Of a DNA stretch of 64,000 nt, positions 40,400 through 49,822 are shown in pieces. The notes beneath the pieces are model-generated. The model had not been told where the DNA came from and searched no databases. It saw nothing but the letters and a program-made list of their open reading frames with translations. A program made the translations under genes and the position numbers. Source of the DNA: an uncultured Eubacteriales bacterium (GTDB lineage: Bacteria > Bacillota > Clostridia > Lachnospirales > Bianqueaceae); assembly GCA_902493345.1 (NCBI GenBank), contig CABUPM010000001.1:14994-78993 (forward strand), given 5' to 3'. Numbering within the stretch: the stretch's first letter is position 1; each line of letters starts with the position of its first letter.

Positions 40400-41420
40400 A
40401 GTCTTCACCTTGCTCACAATAGATTGAAACCATTGCCGGAAACGTCTTTTTTAATATAACAGCAAAATCTTCAGGAAGCGGAGCCTGGAAGGTTCGGTTC
40501 TCCAGGTATTTCAGCGGTTCCTGAAGCTGTTTTGGCTGAAAACGCCAGGCATGCAGCAGCTGATGCGTATTTTTCTCTTTTTGCATCGCCTTACAGTATT
40601 TGTGATCCCCGATGATCGGAAAGCCTTCCGACGCGAGTTGAGCACGCAGCTGATGGCTTTTTCCGGTAATCAGATGCAGCTCAAAGAAAGTCATATGATT
40701 CTGTTTGGAAACGCCAAGCACTTTGACTCTGCAAACAGCTTGCTCTTCAAAATGAGTATCTTGAACAGTCTGCGGTCCGACGTAAATCCGGCGCAGTGTA
40801 ACCCGGTTCTGACGGGCATCCTTATGCCATTCGTGACGCAGCCACATTTCTTTTTTCCAGGGACATACGCCCTGACATATGGCAAGATAGGTCTTCTCAC
40901 TCTCGTGCTCCCGGATGGATGCCGTTAAGGACTGCAGCGCGCCTAACGTCTTACCTGCTACGACAATTCCGGAGGTGCCTCGGTCCAGCCGATTGCATAA
41001 TCCGGGACGAAAGGTTCCGCGCCATCCTTCCTCGGGCTGCAGATACTCCAGAAGATACTCGGATAAGGAATAACTCTCAGGGGTATCTTTTTGGGACAGG
41101 ACACCGGCCGGCTTGTTGAGAATCAGAACCTGCTCATCTTCATAGAGTACCGGAACCTGAATCTTCGGCTGCGCCTTTGGAATGACAGGCGAGGCTGAAC
41201 GATATCCCAGTTCTGCAAGTCTTTCTTCTGAAAAGTAGATCTGAACCGTATCATTGGCCATGAGCTTGGTCCCGGCTTCGGCACGAAGGTTGTTGACTTT
41301 TATCTGCTTAGTGCGCAATGCCTTGTATATAAGGCTTCCGGGCGCCTTAGGAAGCATTTTCATAAGAAAACGATCCGTCCGGCGCCCTTCTTCCTTATTA
41401 GTAACGATGCATTCCAGCAT
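40392..41420 (-). CDS. RluA-family 23S rRNA/tRNA pseudouridine synthase
   Basis: A 342-residue enzyme with an N-terminal S4 RNA-binding domain (about 15-70, 'RTDRFLMKMLPKAP') and the RluA catalytic domain containing NRLDRGTSG (catalytic Asp, near 143-151), 'ITGKSHQLRAQLASEGFPIIGD' and 'LHAWRF'. The RNA position modified cannot be told. The start codon shares one base with the uxaC stop (TAATG). The stop lies within the pepD start region, so the three genes are tightly coupled. Confidence 0.92.
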   Translation of the reverse strand: MLECIVTNKEEGRRTDRFLMKMLPKAPGSLIYKALRTKQIKVNNLRAEAGTKLMANDTVQIYFSEERLAELGYRSASPVIPKAQPKIQVPVLYEDEQVLILNKPAGVLSQKDTPESYSLSEYLLEYLQPEEGWRGTFRPGLCNRLDRGTSGIVVAGKTLGALQSLTASIREHESEKTYLAICQGVCPWKKEMWLRHEWHKDARQNRVTLRRIYVGPQTVQDTHFEEQAVCRVKVLGVSKQNHMTFFELHLITGKSHQLRAQLASEGFPIIGDHKYCKAMQKEKNTHQLLHAWRFQPKQLQEPLKYLENRTFQAPLPEDFAVILKKTFPAMVSIYCEQGEDYV

Positions 41421-42817
41421 TACAGCTCAATACCGAAATACTCTACTGCGTTATAATAGCTGATGCCCTCTACGATCTTCTTGAGCATCTCTTCATCGTT
41501 GGGGTATTCACCATTCTCTACCCACTCACCAATCAGGTTGCAGGCGATACGGCGGAAATACTCATGACGGAAATAAGACAGGAAGCTTCTGGAGTCAGTC
41601 AGCATGCCTACGAACTTGCCCAGAACGCCGACATTGGCAACCGCACGCATCTGAGCGGTCATGCCGTCAATGTGATCATTGAACCACCAAGCAGAACCAA
41701 GCTGAATCTTACCGGGTACACCGCCCTGGAAGCAGCCGCCGACAGTCATCAGAGTATAATTATCATTCGGATTCAGGCTGTACAGGATTGTCTTGGGCAG
41801 CTGATCTGCTTCTGCACAAGCATTGAGCAGGCCGGCCAGACCCTTAGCCAGATGTACATCCAGAATCGCGTCATTACCTACATCCGGACCCAGAGAACGA
41901 TACAGACGCTTATTGTTGTCACGGATAGAAGCCAGATGCCACTGCATTACCCAGTTGCGCTTGCTGTACTCCGCTGCCAGGAACTGAATGATATAGGTAC
42001 GGAACTGATCTCTCTCAACAGGAGTGATCGGCTGAGACAGAAGAGCCTTAGCCAGAACAGCGTTTACCTCAGCTTCGGTTGCCGGTACAAACGGAACATA
42101 GTCCAGCGCGTGGTCAGAGATCCGGCTGCCATTCTCATGGAAGAACTGAATTCTCTGCTCCAGAGCCTTCTTGACATCCGCAACCGTAACGATCGGGAAT
42201 CCGCAAACCTCTCCCAGCTTACCCATGTACTCTGCGAAGTCGGCTCTTGCGGGATCCACAGCCTTGTCCGGACGGAATGCCGGTACAACCTTGGTCTTCA
42301 TAGCGCCTTCCTCACGGATCAGCTTATGATACTCCAGAGAATCGATCGGGTCATCCGTAGTCGCAACCAGCGCGACATTGGACATCTCGATCAGCTTACG
42401 GCAAGGCAGATTCTTAAGCGCGGCATTGGCCTTCTCCCAGATGATAGGAGCGGTCTTCTCGCTCAGGGTCTCTTCTACGCCGAAGTATCTCTTCAGTTCC
42501 AGATGAGACCAGTGGTACAGCGGGTTGCCGATAGAATAGGACAGCGCCTTTGCATATGCTTCAAACTTCTCATAGTCAGTAGAATCGCCGGTGATATACT
42601 TCTCATCGATACCAACGGCACGCATGATTCTCCACTTATAATGATCCCCGTAAAGCCATACCTGAGTGATATTCTCATAGCTCTTATTTTCCCAGATTTC
42701 TTTGGGGCTGATATGACAATGGTAGTCATAAATCGGAAGACTCTCCGCATAGTCGTGGAACAGATGCTTTGCGGTCTCGGTCTTCAGCAGAAAATCTTCA
42801 TTCATAAATTGCTGCAT
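41420..42817 (-). CDS. uxaC: Glucuronate (uronate) isomerase
   Basis: Converts D-glucuronate to fructuronate and D-galacturonate to tagaturonate, the first step of hexuronate use. The 465 residues show the amidohydrolase-like metal site 'YDYHCHISPKEIWE' (about 29-42), 'TTDDPIDSLEYH' (about 156-167), 'AFRPDKA', and 'QWHLASIRDNNKRLY'. The start at 42817 follows AAAGG; the longer ORF is unsupported. No other hexuronate genes (uxuA, uxaB, kdgK) are near. It shares an operon with an RNA-modifying enzyme and a dipeptidase. Confidence 0.96.
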   Translation of the reverse strand: MQQFMNEDFLLKTETAKHLFHDYAESLPIYDYHCHISPKEIWENKSYENITQVWLYGDHYKWRIMRAVGIDEKYITGDSTDYEKFEAYAKALSYSIGNPLYHWSHLELKRYFGVEETLSEKTAPIIWEKANAALKNLPCRKLIEMSNVALVATTDDPIDSLEYHKLIREEGAMKTKVVPAFRPDKAVDPARADFAEYMGKLGEVCGFPIVTVADVKKALEQRIQFFHENGSRISDHALDYVPFVPATEAEVNAVLAKALLSQPITPVERDQFRTYIIQFLAAEYSKRNWVMQWHLASIRDNNKRLYRSLGPDVGNDAILDVHLAKGLAGLLNACAEADQLPKTILYSLNPNDNYTLMTVGGCFQGGVPGKIQLGSAWWFNDHIDGMTAQMRAVANVGVLGKFVGMLTDSRSFLSYFRHEYFRRIACNLIGEWVENGEYPNDEEMLKKIVEGISYYNAVEYFGIEL

Positions 42818-42850
42818 AATAATTACCTTTCCTTTCCATGGATTTGCTTC

Positions 42851-42879
42851 ATTATACCACATCCTTTTCTTAAAATCAA
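42851..42879 (-). promoter_or_regulatory. Promoter for uxaC-rluA family-pepD
   Basis: On the minus strand, TTGATT (42879-42874), 17 bases, TATAAT (42856-42851). It is 34 bases from the uxaC ATG. Confidence 0.75.
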
Positions 42880-42897
42880 GAAATCTATAAAAAGTGC

Positions 42898-42926
42898 TTG
42901 ACATTTTGAAGAAAATATTATATGAT
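42898..42926 (+). promoter_or_regulatory. Promoter for tRNA-Thr
   Basis: TTGACA (42898-42903), 17 bases, TATGAT (42921-42926), 33 bases before the tRNA. Confidence 0.8.
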
Positions 42927-42959
42927 ATTATTCGTTCGGATTACATAAGATCCAAACGT

Positions 42960-43032
42960 GCTACTGTGGCTCAGCAGGTAGAGCGACGCACTCGTAATGC
43001 GTAGGTCACCGGTTCGAATCCGGTCAGTAGCT
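42960..43032 (+). tRNA. tRNA-Thr (anticodon CGT)
   Basis: A 73-base cloverleaf: acceptor GCTACTG pairs with CAGTAGC, D arm GGCTCAGCAGGTAGAGC, anticodon stem ACGCA/TGCGT around loop CTCGTAA (anticodon CGT, reads ACG), T arm CCGGTTCGAATCCGG, discriminator T. CCA is not encoded. It has its own promoter and terminator. Confidence 0.97.
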
Positions 43033-43036
43033 TTAC

Positions 43037-43060
43037 AGCAGATTTTGATCTGCTTTTTTT
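43037..43060 (+). terminator. Terminator after tRNA-Thr
   Basis: AGCAGAT/ATCTGCT with loop TTTG, followed by TTTTTT. It separates the tRNA from the MATE gene. Confidence 0.9.
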
Positions 43061-43090
43061 ATTATATATACATAGAAAACGGAGGGCTCT

Positions 43091-44434
43091 ATGGCACATG
43101 TTAAGGATATGACAGTCGGCAGTCCTGCCCGGCTGATCGCCTCTTTTGCGCTGCCCCTGATGCTGGGAAATATATTTCAGCAGATGTATACCATGGTGGA
43201 CACGATGGTTGTCGGACAGGGAGTTGGCGTTGAAGCTTTGGCTTCTCTCGGCAGCGCGGACTGGCCCAATTGGCTGGTATTGGGCGTTATTACAGGTTTT
43301 ACACAGGGATTTTCACTGCTGTGTTCTCAGCGCTTCGGCGCCGGAGATATGGATGGGCTCCATCGGGGAATCGCCCACTCGCTGGTTCTTTCTGCAATCG
43401 CGGGCATCTTGCTGACGATTCTTGGTGTTCTTCTCGTCCGTCCTCTGCTGCTTCTGTTGGATACACCGGAGAATGTTATGGATGGGGCGGCAATGTATAT
43501 GACGATTTGCTTTGCCGGAATCCCCATTATTACATCGTATAATTTCTGCGCGGCGATCCTTCGATCTCTGGGCGACAGCAGAACCCCGCTGTATGCTATG
43601 ATTGTAGCATGTATTACGAACATCATCCTGGATCTTCTGTTTGTTATGGTCTTTCGTTGGGGAATCGCCGGAGCGGCGATCGCGACGGTGACTGCCCAGG
43701 GAGTGTCCTTCCTCTTCTCTTTTCGGATTCTGCGAAGGCTCCCGCAGCTTGCCCTAAAAAAGGAAGATTTTATCCTGCGTGCTCCTCTGGTAAAAGAACT
43801 CTTGATTCTGGCATCTCCCATGGCTTTTCAGAATTTTATCATTGCCGCGGGAGGACTGGTTGTACAATATGTCGTGAATGGCTTTGGCTTTCTGTTTGTT
43901 GCTGGTTATACAGCCACCAATAAGCTGTATGGATTGCTGGAGATCGCGGCTACTTCCTTTGGATTTTCCATGGCGACCTATACGGGACAGAATCTTGGAG
44001 GCGGAAAACCGGAGCGAATCCGTGAAGGCATGAGAAAAGGACTTGTCATGGCGATTTCGATTGCGGCGGTTATTGCCCTCTCTATGGTCTTTCTGGGAAA
44101 ATTCTTTTTGATGCTTTTCATCTCCGGGGCTGCGGAGGAAACGGCACAGGTTCTGAATTTCTCTTATACATTTTTGCTGTTTATGTCCGGAGGTCTTCCG
44201 GTACTCTATATGCTCTATATGTACCGCTCTGCCCTGCAGGGCATGGGCGATACGGTGGTTCCGATGCTCTCCGGCGTTGTAGAGCTGGTTATGAGAATCT
44301 CTGCGGTTCTGATCCTTCCGTATTTTGTGGCAGAATACGGCGTCTACATCGCGGAGGTTGCGGCCTGGACGGGAGCGGCCCTTCTTCTTGGCATCATGTA
44401 TTATGTGCGGTTGGGACGGCTGCTGAAGGCATAG
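43091..44434 (+). CDS. MATE family efflux transporter
   Basis: A 447-residue inner-membrane antiporter with about 12 hydrophobic segments in two repeats ('SPARLIASFALPLMLGNIFQQMYTMVDTMVVGQ' opening; second half starting 'LLILASPMAFQNFIIAAGG'). The family exports cationic drugs or metabolites using Na+ or H+; the substrate is unknown. GGAGGG precedes the ATG. Its 3' end overlaps the converging HAD gene by 41 bases, and its terminator lies inside that gene. Confidence 0.92.
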   Translation: MAHVKDMTVGSPARLIASFALPLMLGNIFQQMYTMVDTMVVGQGVGVEALASLGSADWPNWLVLGVITGFTQGFSLLCSQRFGAGDMDGLHRGIAHSLVLSAIAGILLTILGVLLVRPLLLLLDTPENVMDGAAMYMTICFAGIPIITSYNFCAAILRSLGDSRTPLYAMIVACITNIILDLLFVMVFRWGIAGAAIATVTAQGVSFLFSFRILRRLPQLALKKEDFILRAPLVKELLILASPMAFQNFIIAAGGLVVQYVVNGFGFLFVAGYTATNKLYGLLEIAATSFGFSMATYTGQNLGGGKPERIREGMRKGLVMAISIAAVIALSMVFLGKFFLMLFISGAAEETAQVLNFSYTFLLFMSGGLPVLYMLYMYRSALQGMGDTVVPMLSGVVELVMRISAVLILPYFVAEYGVYIAEVAAWTGAALLLGIMYYVRLGRLLKA

Positions 44435-45083
44435 GTCCCTCGTGGAAATCGGTCAGAATATAGTCTGACCGATTTTTTAGATGTTCCCAGTCAGACTGAG
44501 AGGAAGGATCATAGACGGCGCATACATAGCAGCCGCTGGCCTTGGCGCCCTGTACGGCGTGAAGTGTATCCTCAAATACCAGGCACTGCTCCGGAAGACA
44601 ATGAAGCTTCTGGGCAACATGGCAGTAGAGATCGGGATGCTCTTTGCCGCATGAAGTGACCGAAGTATCGGTCATATAATCAAATAATTCCAGCACGCCT
44701 CCGGCACGCATGGCGCTTTCGTAGAATTCCGGCGGAGAGGCCGTGGCGAGGGCCAGGAGGATTCCATGGGATTTTAGTTCACGCAGATACCAGGCGGCGC
44801 CGGGCTTCAGCTTCAGCTGATGGGCATAGGCCTCTCGGGCCATCTCCTTCCACTCCTCCACTATGGCTTCCGGCGTCTCCGGAAGGTGATACTGCTGAAT
44901 GGTGTATTTGGCTCCTTCATTATATCCCATCCGCTTCATGGCCTCTGTATACTCCGGCGTGAGCGGGATCCCACGCTTTTTCAGAAACCGTTCGTCGATC
45001 TCTTCCCAGAGTCCCATGGAGTCCAGAAGGGTTCCGTCCATATCAAAAATCGCACATTTTAATCCTATCGGAAAATGAAACAT
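44394..45083 (-). CDS. HAD superfamily phosphatase, beta-phosphoglucomutase-like
   Basis: A 229-residue HAD hydrolase, subfamily IA. Motif I DMDGT (14-18), motif II with 'LLALATASPPEF' (about 107-118), motif III Lys in 'SCGKEHPDLYCHVA' and motif IV 'CLVFEDTLHAVQGAKASG' are all present. The substrate is probably a small sugar phosphate or nucleotide, unspecified. AGGAG lies eight bases before the ATG. The last 14 codons overlap the end of the MATE gene on the other strand. Confidence 0.9.
   Translation of the reverse strand: MFHFPIGLKCAIFDMDGTLLDSMGLWEEIDERFLKKRGIPLTPEYTEAMKRMGYNEGAKYTIQQYHLPETPEAIVEEWKEMAREAYAHQLKLKPGAAWYLRELKSHGILLALATASPPEFYESAMRAGGVLELFDYMTDTSVTSCGKEHPDLYCHVAQKLHCLPEQCLVFEDTLHAVQGAKASGCYVCAVYDPSSQSDWEHLKNRSDYILTDFHEGPMPSAAVPTAHNT
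44446..44478 (+). terminator. MATE terminator inside the HAD coding region
   Basis: A 12-base stem AAATCGGTCAGA/TCTGACCGATTT (44446-44457 with 44464-44475) followed by TTT. It also encodes residues of the HAD C-terminus (near NRSDYILTDF). Confidence 0.75.
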
Positions 45084-45105
45084 CGTATATCTCCTATGTA
45101 ACGCA

Positions 45106-45133
45106 GCAGCCTGTCGGATCTCCGGCAGGCTGC
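45106..45133 (-). terminator. Hairpin between the small N/Q-rich gene and the HAD gene
   Basis: A 13-base stem with one G-U pair (GCAGCCTG-CGGA, 45106-45118 with 45121-45133). There is no T run on either side, so it may be an RNA-stabilising or attenuating hairpin instead of a full terminator. Confidence 0.4.
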
Positions 45134-45140
45134 CTGTATT

Positions 45141-45311
45141 TTATTCGTAATGATCCTGAGAACGGTTCCGGCTCTCGTTGTGGGAATGATTCTGTTCCTT
45201 CTGCTTCCGGACGCGGTTCATACTGCGGGTGTTGTCAGAATACGGCTCTTCCTTCTGCTCTTTGTTCTGACCGGTAGGACAGTTATTCTGAAAACGATTC
45301 TGATTGGACAT
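45141..45311 (-). CDS. Small hydrophilic N/Q-rich protein, 56 residues
   Basis: Not a recognised family. An ATG at 45311 preceded by AGGAGG at eight bases opens a 56-codon frame ending in TAA at 45141. The product starts MSNQNRFQNNCPTG and is very hydrophilic: rich in Asn, Gln, Ser, Arg, Glu and Lys, no hydrophobic segment, a single Cys. The composition resembles small spore-associated or disordered coat-type proteins. A sporulation role is possible but not shown. It lies between the activase gene (79 bases upstream) and the HAD gene, with a hairpin after its stop. The opposite-strand ORF at 45150-45332 has no ribosome site and is a shadow. Confidence 0.65.
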   Translation of the reverse strand: MSNQNRFQNNCPTGQNKEQKEEPYSDNTRSMNRVRKQKEQNHSHNESRNRSQDHYE

Positions 45312-45389
45312 TCTAAGATCCTCCTAAAATGAAATTATGAAGCCTGCGGAAATAGTCTGTCCGATCTATCGTTTTTTACACAAGGAAAA

Positions 45390-48300
45390 TTATTCTTTTT
45401 CGGTTGGAGGTGTAATTCCGGCATTACGATAAGCGACGGCCAGCATCAGCTTGATACGGTTGAGCTGGTTCACCTCCGAAGCACCGGGATCATAATCCAC
45501 CGCCGCAATGTTAGCCTTCGGATACATTTTACGGATGGGCTTGATCATGGACTTGGCGACAATGTGGTTCGGCAGGCATGCAAAAGGCTGCACACAGACG
45601 ATATTATTGACGCCGTGATCCATGAGCTCTACCATCTCCGCTGTCAAAAACCATCCTTCTCCGGTCTGATTGCCAAGAGAGATCAGCGTCTCCGCATAGC
45701 GCGCCTTGTCCTGAATATGAATCGGCGGGCGGAAGCGCTTGGAATTTTTAAGCGCGGTAACGATCGGTTTACGGTACATTTCGATTGCCGCGATTGCCAG
45801 ATCCGAGATCTTTTTGGTTTTGACAGACATACCCAGATGCTCCGCTTTAAAGGTGCTGTTATAAGCACAGTACAGGAAGAAATCCAGAAGATCCGGCACG
45901 CAGACTTCGGCTCCTTCATTCTCCAATACTTCTACCAGGTTATTATTGCCTGTCGGATGATATTTAACCAGAATCTCACCGACAATACCGACTCGCGGCT
46001 TCTGAATATCCAGCAGCGGCATGGTATCGAATTCTTCTACCATTTTCCGGATATTCTTGCGGAAGGTGATAAGATTGCCGCTCTCTACATTGCGGGTCGC
46101 GATGGCGTTCCATTTCTCATAAAGAGCGTTCGCGGCTCCCTTTTCTGTTTCATAGGGACGTACACGGTACAAAAGATGCATGAACAGGTCGCCATAGACA
46201 AGTCCCATCATCGCACGGTTGATCAGGGCCGGAGTAAACTGAAAACCAGGATTGCTCTCCAGACCGGCCGCACTGACAGAAATGACAGGGATCTGCGGCA
46301 TTCCGGCATCCCGCAGAGCTTTACGGATAAATCCGATATAGTTTGACGCACGGCAGCCGCCGCCTGTCTGTGAGATCAGGAGGGATACATGATTGAGATC
46401 GTATTTACCGCTCTTCAGCGCGTTCATCAGCTGTCCTACGACAAGAATCGATGGATAGCAAGCGTCATTATTGACGTATTTCAGTCCTTCGTCCACAGCG
46501 TTCTGGTCCACGGACGGCAGAATCTCTACATTATATCCGCTCTTACGGAACGCGGGCTGCAGCAGTCTGAAATGAATCGGCGACATCTGAGGCGCCAGAA
46601 GCGTATGGTTCTTCTTCATCTCCTTGGTAAATACGACCTTTTCAAATTCATACTTAGAAGGCCGTACGGTGCAGGCGGAAGAAGCCTGCATCTCGTCGCG
46701 CTCATCCACAGAAGCCTTCAGGGAACGCAGACGGATTCGAATCGCGCCCAGGTTGCTGCCCTCATCGATCTTGATCATCATATAGGTCTTGCCACGGGAC
46801 TTCAGAATCTCCTGTACCTGTTCAGAGGTAACAGCGTCCACGCCGCAGCCGAAGGATACCAGATGCACCAGTTCCAGCTCCGGATGCTCGCCGACAAAAT
46901 CAGCGGCATTATACAGCCGGGAATGATAGCTCCATTGATCCAGTACGCGCAGAGGACGTTCCAGATGGTTATGATGCGCAACCGCATCCTCGGACAGCAC
47001 GGCCATGCCAAGGCTGGTGATAATCTTTTCCAGGCCATGGTTGATCTCCGGGTCCACATGATAGGGGCGGCCGGCCAGGACGATTCCTTTGCGGTTCTTT
47101 TCTTTCAGCCAAGCCAGGATGGTGTCTCCCTGCTGGCGTACATCTTCACGATAATGTTCCCGCTCCTTGTAGGCTTCATCCAGCGCGGAAGAAACCTCTT
47201 CTGGAGTGAGTCCGTCATAATGTTCTGAAAGTGTTTTGAAGAGCTCCTTTGCGACACTCTCCGGATTGTCCAGATTGAGGAAGGGATTCATGAATGTGAT
47301 ATGCTCCTCCTCCAGGGCTTCTACATTGTGCTTGACTGTCTCCGGATAAGAGGTTACGATCGGGCAGTTATAGTGATTATCGGCCCGCTTCTCCTCTTTT
47401 ACCTCATAGAACACACAGGGATAGAAAATGCTTTTGATTCCCTTGTGAATCAGATTCATAATGTGTCCGTGTACGAGTTTGGCGGGATAGCATACGGACT
47501 CAGAAGGAATGGTCTCCATACCCTCTTCAAAAATGGCCTTGGAAGAACGGGCGGAGATCTGTACACGAAAGCCCAGCTGTGTAAAGAATGTAAACCAGAA
47601 CGGGTAATTCTCATACATATTCAGGGCCCGCGGCAGTCCGATAACCCCCCGCTTGGCGTCTTCCGCCTTCAGGGGCTTATAATAGGCGAACAGCCGGCGA
47701 TATTTATAATCATACATGTTCGGGATCTTTTCGATCGTTTTTTCGTCCTTGCCGGCACCGCGTTCACAGCGATTGCCGGAGACAAAACGTCGGGTTCCGA
47801 AATCATTGATGGTAAGCAGACAGTTGTTGGAACACTGTCCGCAGCGTGTCAACTCGGTCTCATAGGTGAAATCCTTCAGCTCCTCCGGACTGATCAGATT
47901 GCTGCGGGAATGTCCATCCCATTTGTTCTGAGCGATCAATGCCGCGCCAAAAGCGCCCATGATTCCGGCGATATCCGGACGTACAACATCATGGCCCGTG
48001 ATCTTCTCAAAGGCACGAAGCACGGCGTTATTGTAGAAGGTTCCGCCCTGAACGATAATCTTATCGCCCATCTCAGCATAGTCACGGATCTTGATAACCT
48101 TCTGCAGAGCATTTTTTATGACAGAATATGACAATCCTGCGGAAATATCGCCGACACTTGCACCCTCTTTTTGCGCCTGCTTGACGCGGGAATTCATGAA
48201 TACCGTACATCTGGAGCCCAGATCGATCGGGTACGGCGCCATAAGCGCCTCAGAGGCGAAATCCTGAATCTTCATATTCAGAGACTGTGCAAAGTTTTCC

Positions 48301-49655
48301 AGGAAGGAACCGCAGCCGGAGGAACAGGCCTCGTTCAGAAGAATGTCCTGAATCACCTGGTCCTGGATACGGATGCACTTCATGTCCTGTCCTCCGATAT
48401 CCAGAATAAAGGAGACGCCGGGCAGGAAATGCTCTGCGGCCTTATAGTGAGCCATGGTCTCGATCTCACCCATATCTACATTATAAGCGGCCTGAATCAG
48501 CTTTTCACCGTAACCAGTGACACAGCTTCTGGCAATGTAAGCATCATGAGGCAAAACATTGTAGATTTCGCTCAGGATGGAACGGACCTTGTCCAGAGGA
48601 CTGCCCTCGTTGGATCCGTAGTAGGTATAGAGGATCTCCCGATCCGTACCCATTACGACGGCCTTGGTGGTTGTAGAACCAGCGTCGATTCCGACAAATA
48701 CAGGTCCCACGGTCTCCGTCAGGTTCCCACGGGCAACCCGGTCCTTCTCATGACGCTGTACAAATTGAAAATATTCATTTTCGTCTTTGAATAGCGGCTC
48801 CAGGCGGTGTACCTCATGGTCCGCTTCATTTTCCATATGCTGCGCGCCCTGGTAGATCTCATCAAAATCATGGACCTTTCCGTTCCAGGAACAGAACGCG
48901 GCGCCCATGGCCACAAAGAGCTGAGAATTCTCCGGCACAATGATATGCTCCGGAGTCAAATGCAGCGTCTCAATAAAACGATGGCGCAGCTGCGGCAGAA
49001 AGTACAGAGGACCTCCCAGAAAAGCAATGTTACCGCGAATGGGCTTGCCGCAGGCCAGTCCAGCGATGGTCTGGTTGACTACGGATTGAAAAATGGATGC
49101 CGCGATATCTTCGCGGTTGGCGCCCTCGTTTAAAAGCGGCTGAATATCTGTCTTGGCAAATACACCGCAGCGGGCCGCGATGGGATAAATGGTCGTAGCC
49201 TTTTCAGCGAGCTGATTGAGTCCAGACGCATCGGTCATCAGAAGCATAGCCATCTGATCGATAAAGGCTCCTGTACCTCCGGCACAGGTACCATTCATCC
49301 GCTGCTCGATGGAGCCGCCGAAATAGGTGATCTTGGCATCCTCTCCGCCCAGCTCGATGGCAACATCCGTCTGCGGAATCAGGGTCTCTACGGTCTTGGT
49401 GCAGGCAATGACTTCCTGTACAAAGGGGATATTCAGCCAACGGGATACCAATAGACCGCCGGAACCAGTGACATGAATGGTACACTGCTGTCCATGGAGC
49501 ACCTGTTCGTATGCGCGCCCAATGACAGCGCTGATCGTTTCTTTTATATTTGCATAATGTCTCTGGTACTCACTGTAGACCAGATTCTTATCCTCGTCCA
49601 ATACGGCGATTTTTACTGTTGTAGATCCTACATCAAATCCTACGTGATATATCAA
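45390..49655 (-). CDS. Giant acyl-CoA dehydratase activase-related protein
   Basis: A 1421-residue fusion. Two BcrAD/BadF-type ASKHA ATPase domains come first: one at about 1-260 ([10 protein letters not shown]; cluster Cys124 in NGTCAGGTGA), one at about 318-580 ([10 protein letters not shown]; Cys444 and Cys448 in [10 protein letters not shown]). A DUF2229 region follows (about 660-880). The C-terminal part (about 1030-1300) resembles the 2-hydroxyacyl-CoA dehydratase subunit ('[19 protein letters not shown]'). Classical activases donate one electron per ATP to the dehydratase; this long fused form is widespread in Clostridia but its reaction is not established. TTG start with AAAGGAG upstream; own promoter. 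No dehydratase genes adjoin. Confidence 0.9.
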   Translation of the reverse strand: MIYHVGFDVGSTTVKIAVLDEDKNLVYSEYQRHYANIKETISAVIGRAYEQVLHGQQCTIHVTGSGGLLVSRWLNIPFVQEVIACTKTVETLIPQTDVAIELGGEDAKITYFGGSIEQRMNGTCAGGTGAFIDQMAMLLMTDASGLNQLAEKATTIYPIAARCGVFAKTDIQPLLNEGANREDIAASIFQSVVNQTIAGLACGKPIRGNIAFLGGPLYFLPQLRHRFIETLHLTPEHIIVPENSQLFVAMGAAFCSWNGKVHDFDEIYQGAQHMENEADHEVHRLEPLFKDENEYFQFVQRHEKDRVARGNLTETVGPVFVGIDAGSTTTKAVVMGTDREILYTYYGSNEGSPLDKVRSILSEIYNVLPHDAYIARSCVTGYGEKLIQAAYNVDMGEIETMAHYKAAEHFLPGVSFILDIGGQDMKCIRIQDQVIQDILLNEACSSGCGSFLENFAQSLNMKIQDFASEALMAPYPIDLGSRCTVFMNSRVKQAQKEGASVGDISAGLSYSVIKNALQKVIKIRDYAEMGDKIIVQGGTFYNNAVLRAFEKITGHDVVRPDIAGIMGAFGAALIAQNKWDGHSRSNLISPEELKDFTYETELTRCGQCSNNCLLTINDFGTRRFVSGNRCERGAGKDEKTIEKIPNMYDYKYRRLFAYYKPLKAEDAKRGVIGLPRALNMYENYPFWFTFFTQLGFRVQISARSSKAIFEEGMETIPSESVCYPAKLVHGHIMNLIHKGIKSIFYPCVFYEVKEEKRADNHYNCPIVTSYPETVKHNVEALEEEHITFMNPFLNLDNPESVAKELFKTLSEHYDGLTPEEVSSALDEAYKEREHYREDVRQQGDTILAWLKEKNRKGIVLAGRPYHVDPEINHGLEKIITSLGMAVLSEDAVAHHNHLERPLRVLDQWSYHSRLYNAADFVGEHPELELVHLVSFGCGVDAVTSEQVQEILKSRGKTYMMIKIDEGSNLGAIRIRLRSLKASVDERDEMQASSACTVRPSKYEFEKVVFTKEMKKNHTLLAPQMSPIHFRLLQPAFRKSGYNVEILPSVDQNAVDEGLKYVNNDACYPSILVVGQLMNALKSGKYDLNHVSLLISQTGGGCRASNYIGFIRKALRDAGMPQIPVISVSAAGLESNPGFQFTPALINRAMMGLVYGDLFMHLLYRVRPYETEKGAANALYEKWNAIATRNVESGNLITFRKNIRKMVEEFDTMPLLDIQKPRVGIVGEILVKYHPTGNNNLVEVLENEGAEVCVPDLLDFFLYCAYNSTFKAEHLGMSVKTKKISDLAIAAIEMYRKPIVTALKNSKRFRPPIHIQDKARYAETLISLGNQTGEGWFLTAEMVELMDHGVNNIVCVQPFACLPNHIVAKSMIKPIRKMYPKANIAAVDYDPGASEVNQLNRIKLMLAVAYRNAGITPPTEKE

Positions 49656-49710
49656 AACAATCTAACTCCTTTAAAACTTTCTTCATACTGATCCTATTCT
49701 ATTTTAAGTT

Positions 49711-49739
49711 CCAAAGTGAATTTTGTCAAGCCTTTCCCC
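49711..49739 (-). promoter_or_regulatory. Promoter for the activase-like gene
   Basis: On the minus strand, TTGACA (49739-49734), 17 bases, TAAAAT (49716-49711), 56 bases before the TTG start. Confidence 0.7.
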
Positions 49740-49754
49740 TGGGTTTTCAAGAGA

Positions 49755-49794
49755 AAAAAGATGAATTATTTCCTGGGAAATAATTCATCTTTTT
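49755..49794 (-). terminator. Bidirectional terminator after the deacetylase-like gene
   Basis: A 19-base perfect inverted repeat (49755-49773 with 49776-49794), flanked by A's and T's so that it ends in U's on either strand. It lies 29 bases past the stop at 49823. Confidence 0.85.
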
Positions 49795-49822
49795 GGCTTA
49801 TTTACGCTGAAAATCGGCTAGA

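Noticed and set aside
41564..42901. 445-codon plus-strand ORF
   Set aside because: Shadow of uxaC, whose active-site motifs are clear.
45150..45332. 60-codon plus-strand hydrophobic ORF
   Set aside because: No ribosome site; it is antisense to the small gene at 45141-45311, which has AGGAGG and polar coding composition.
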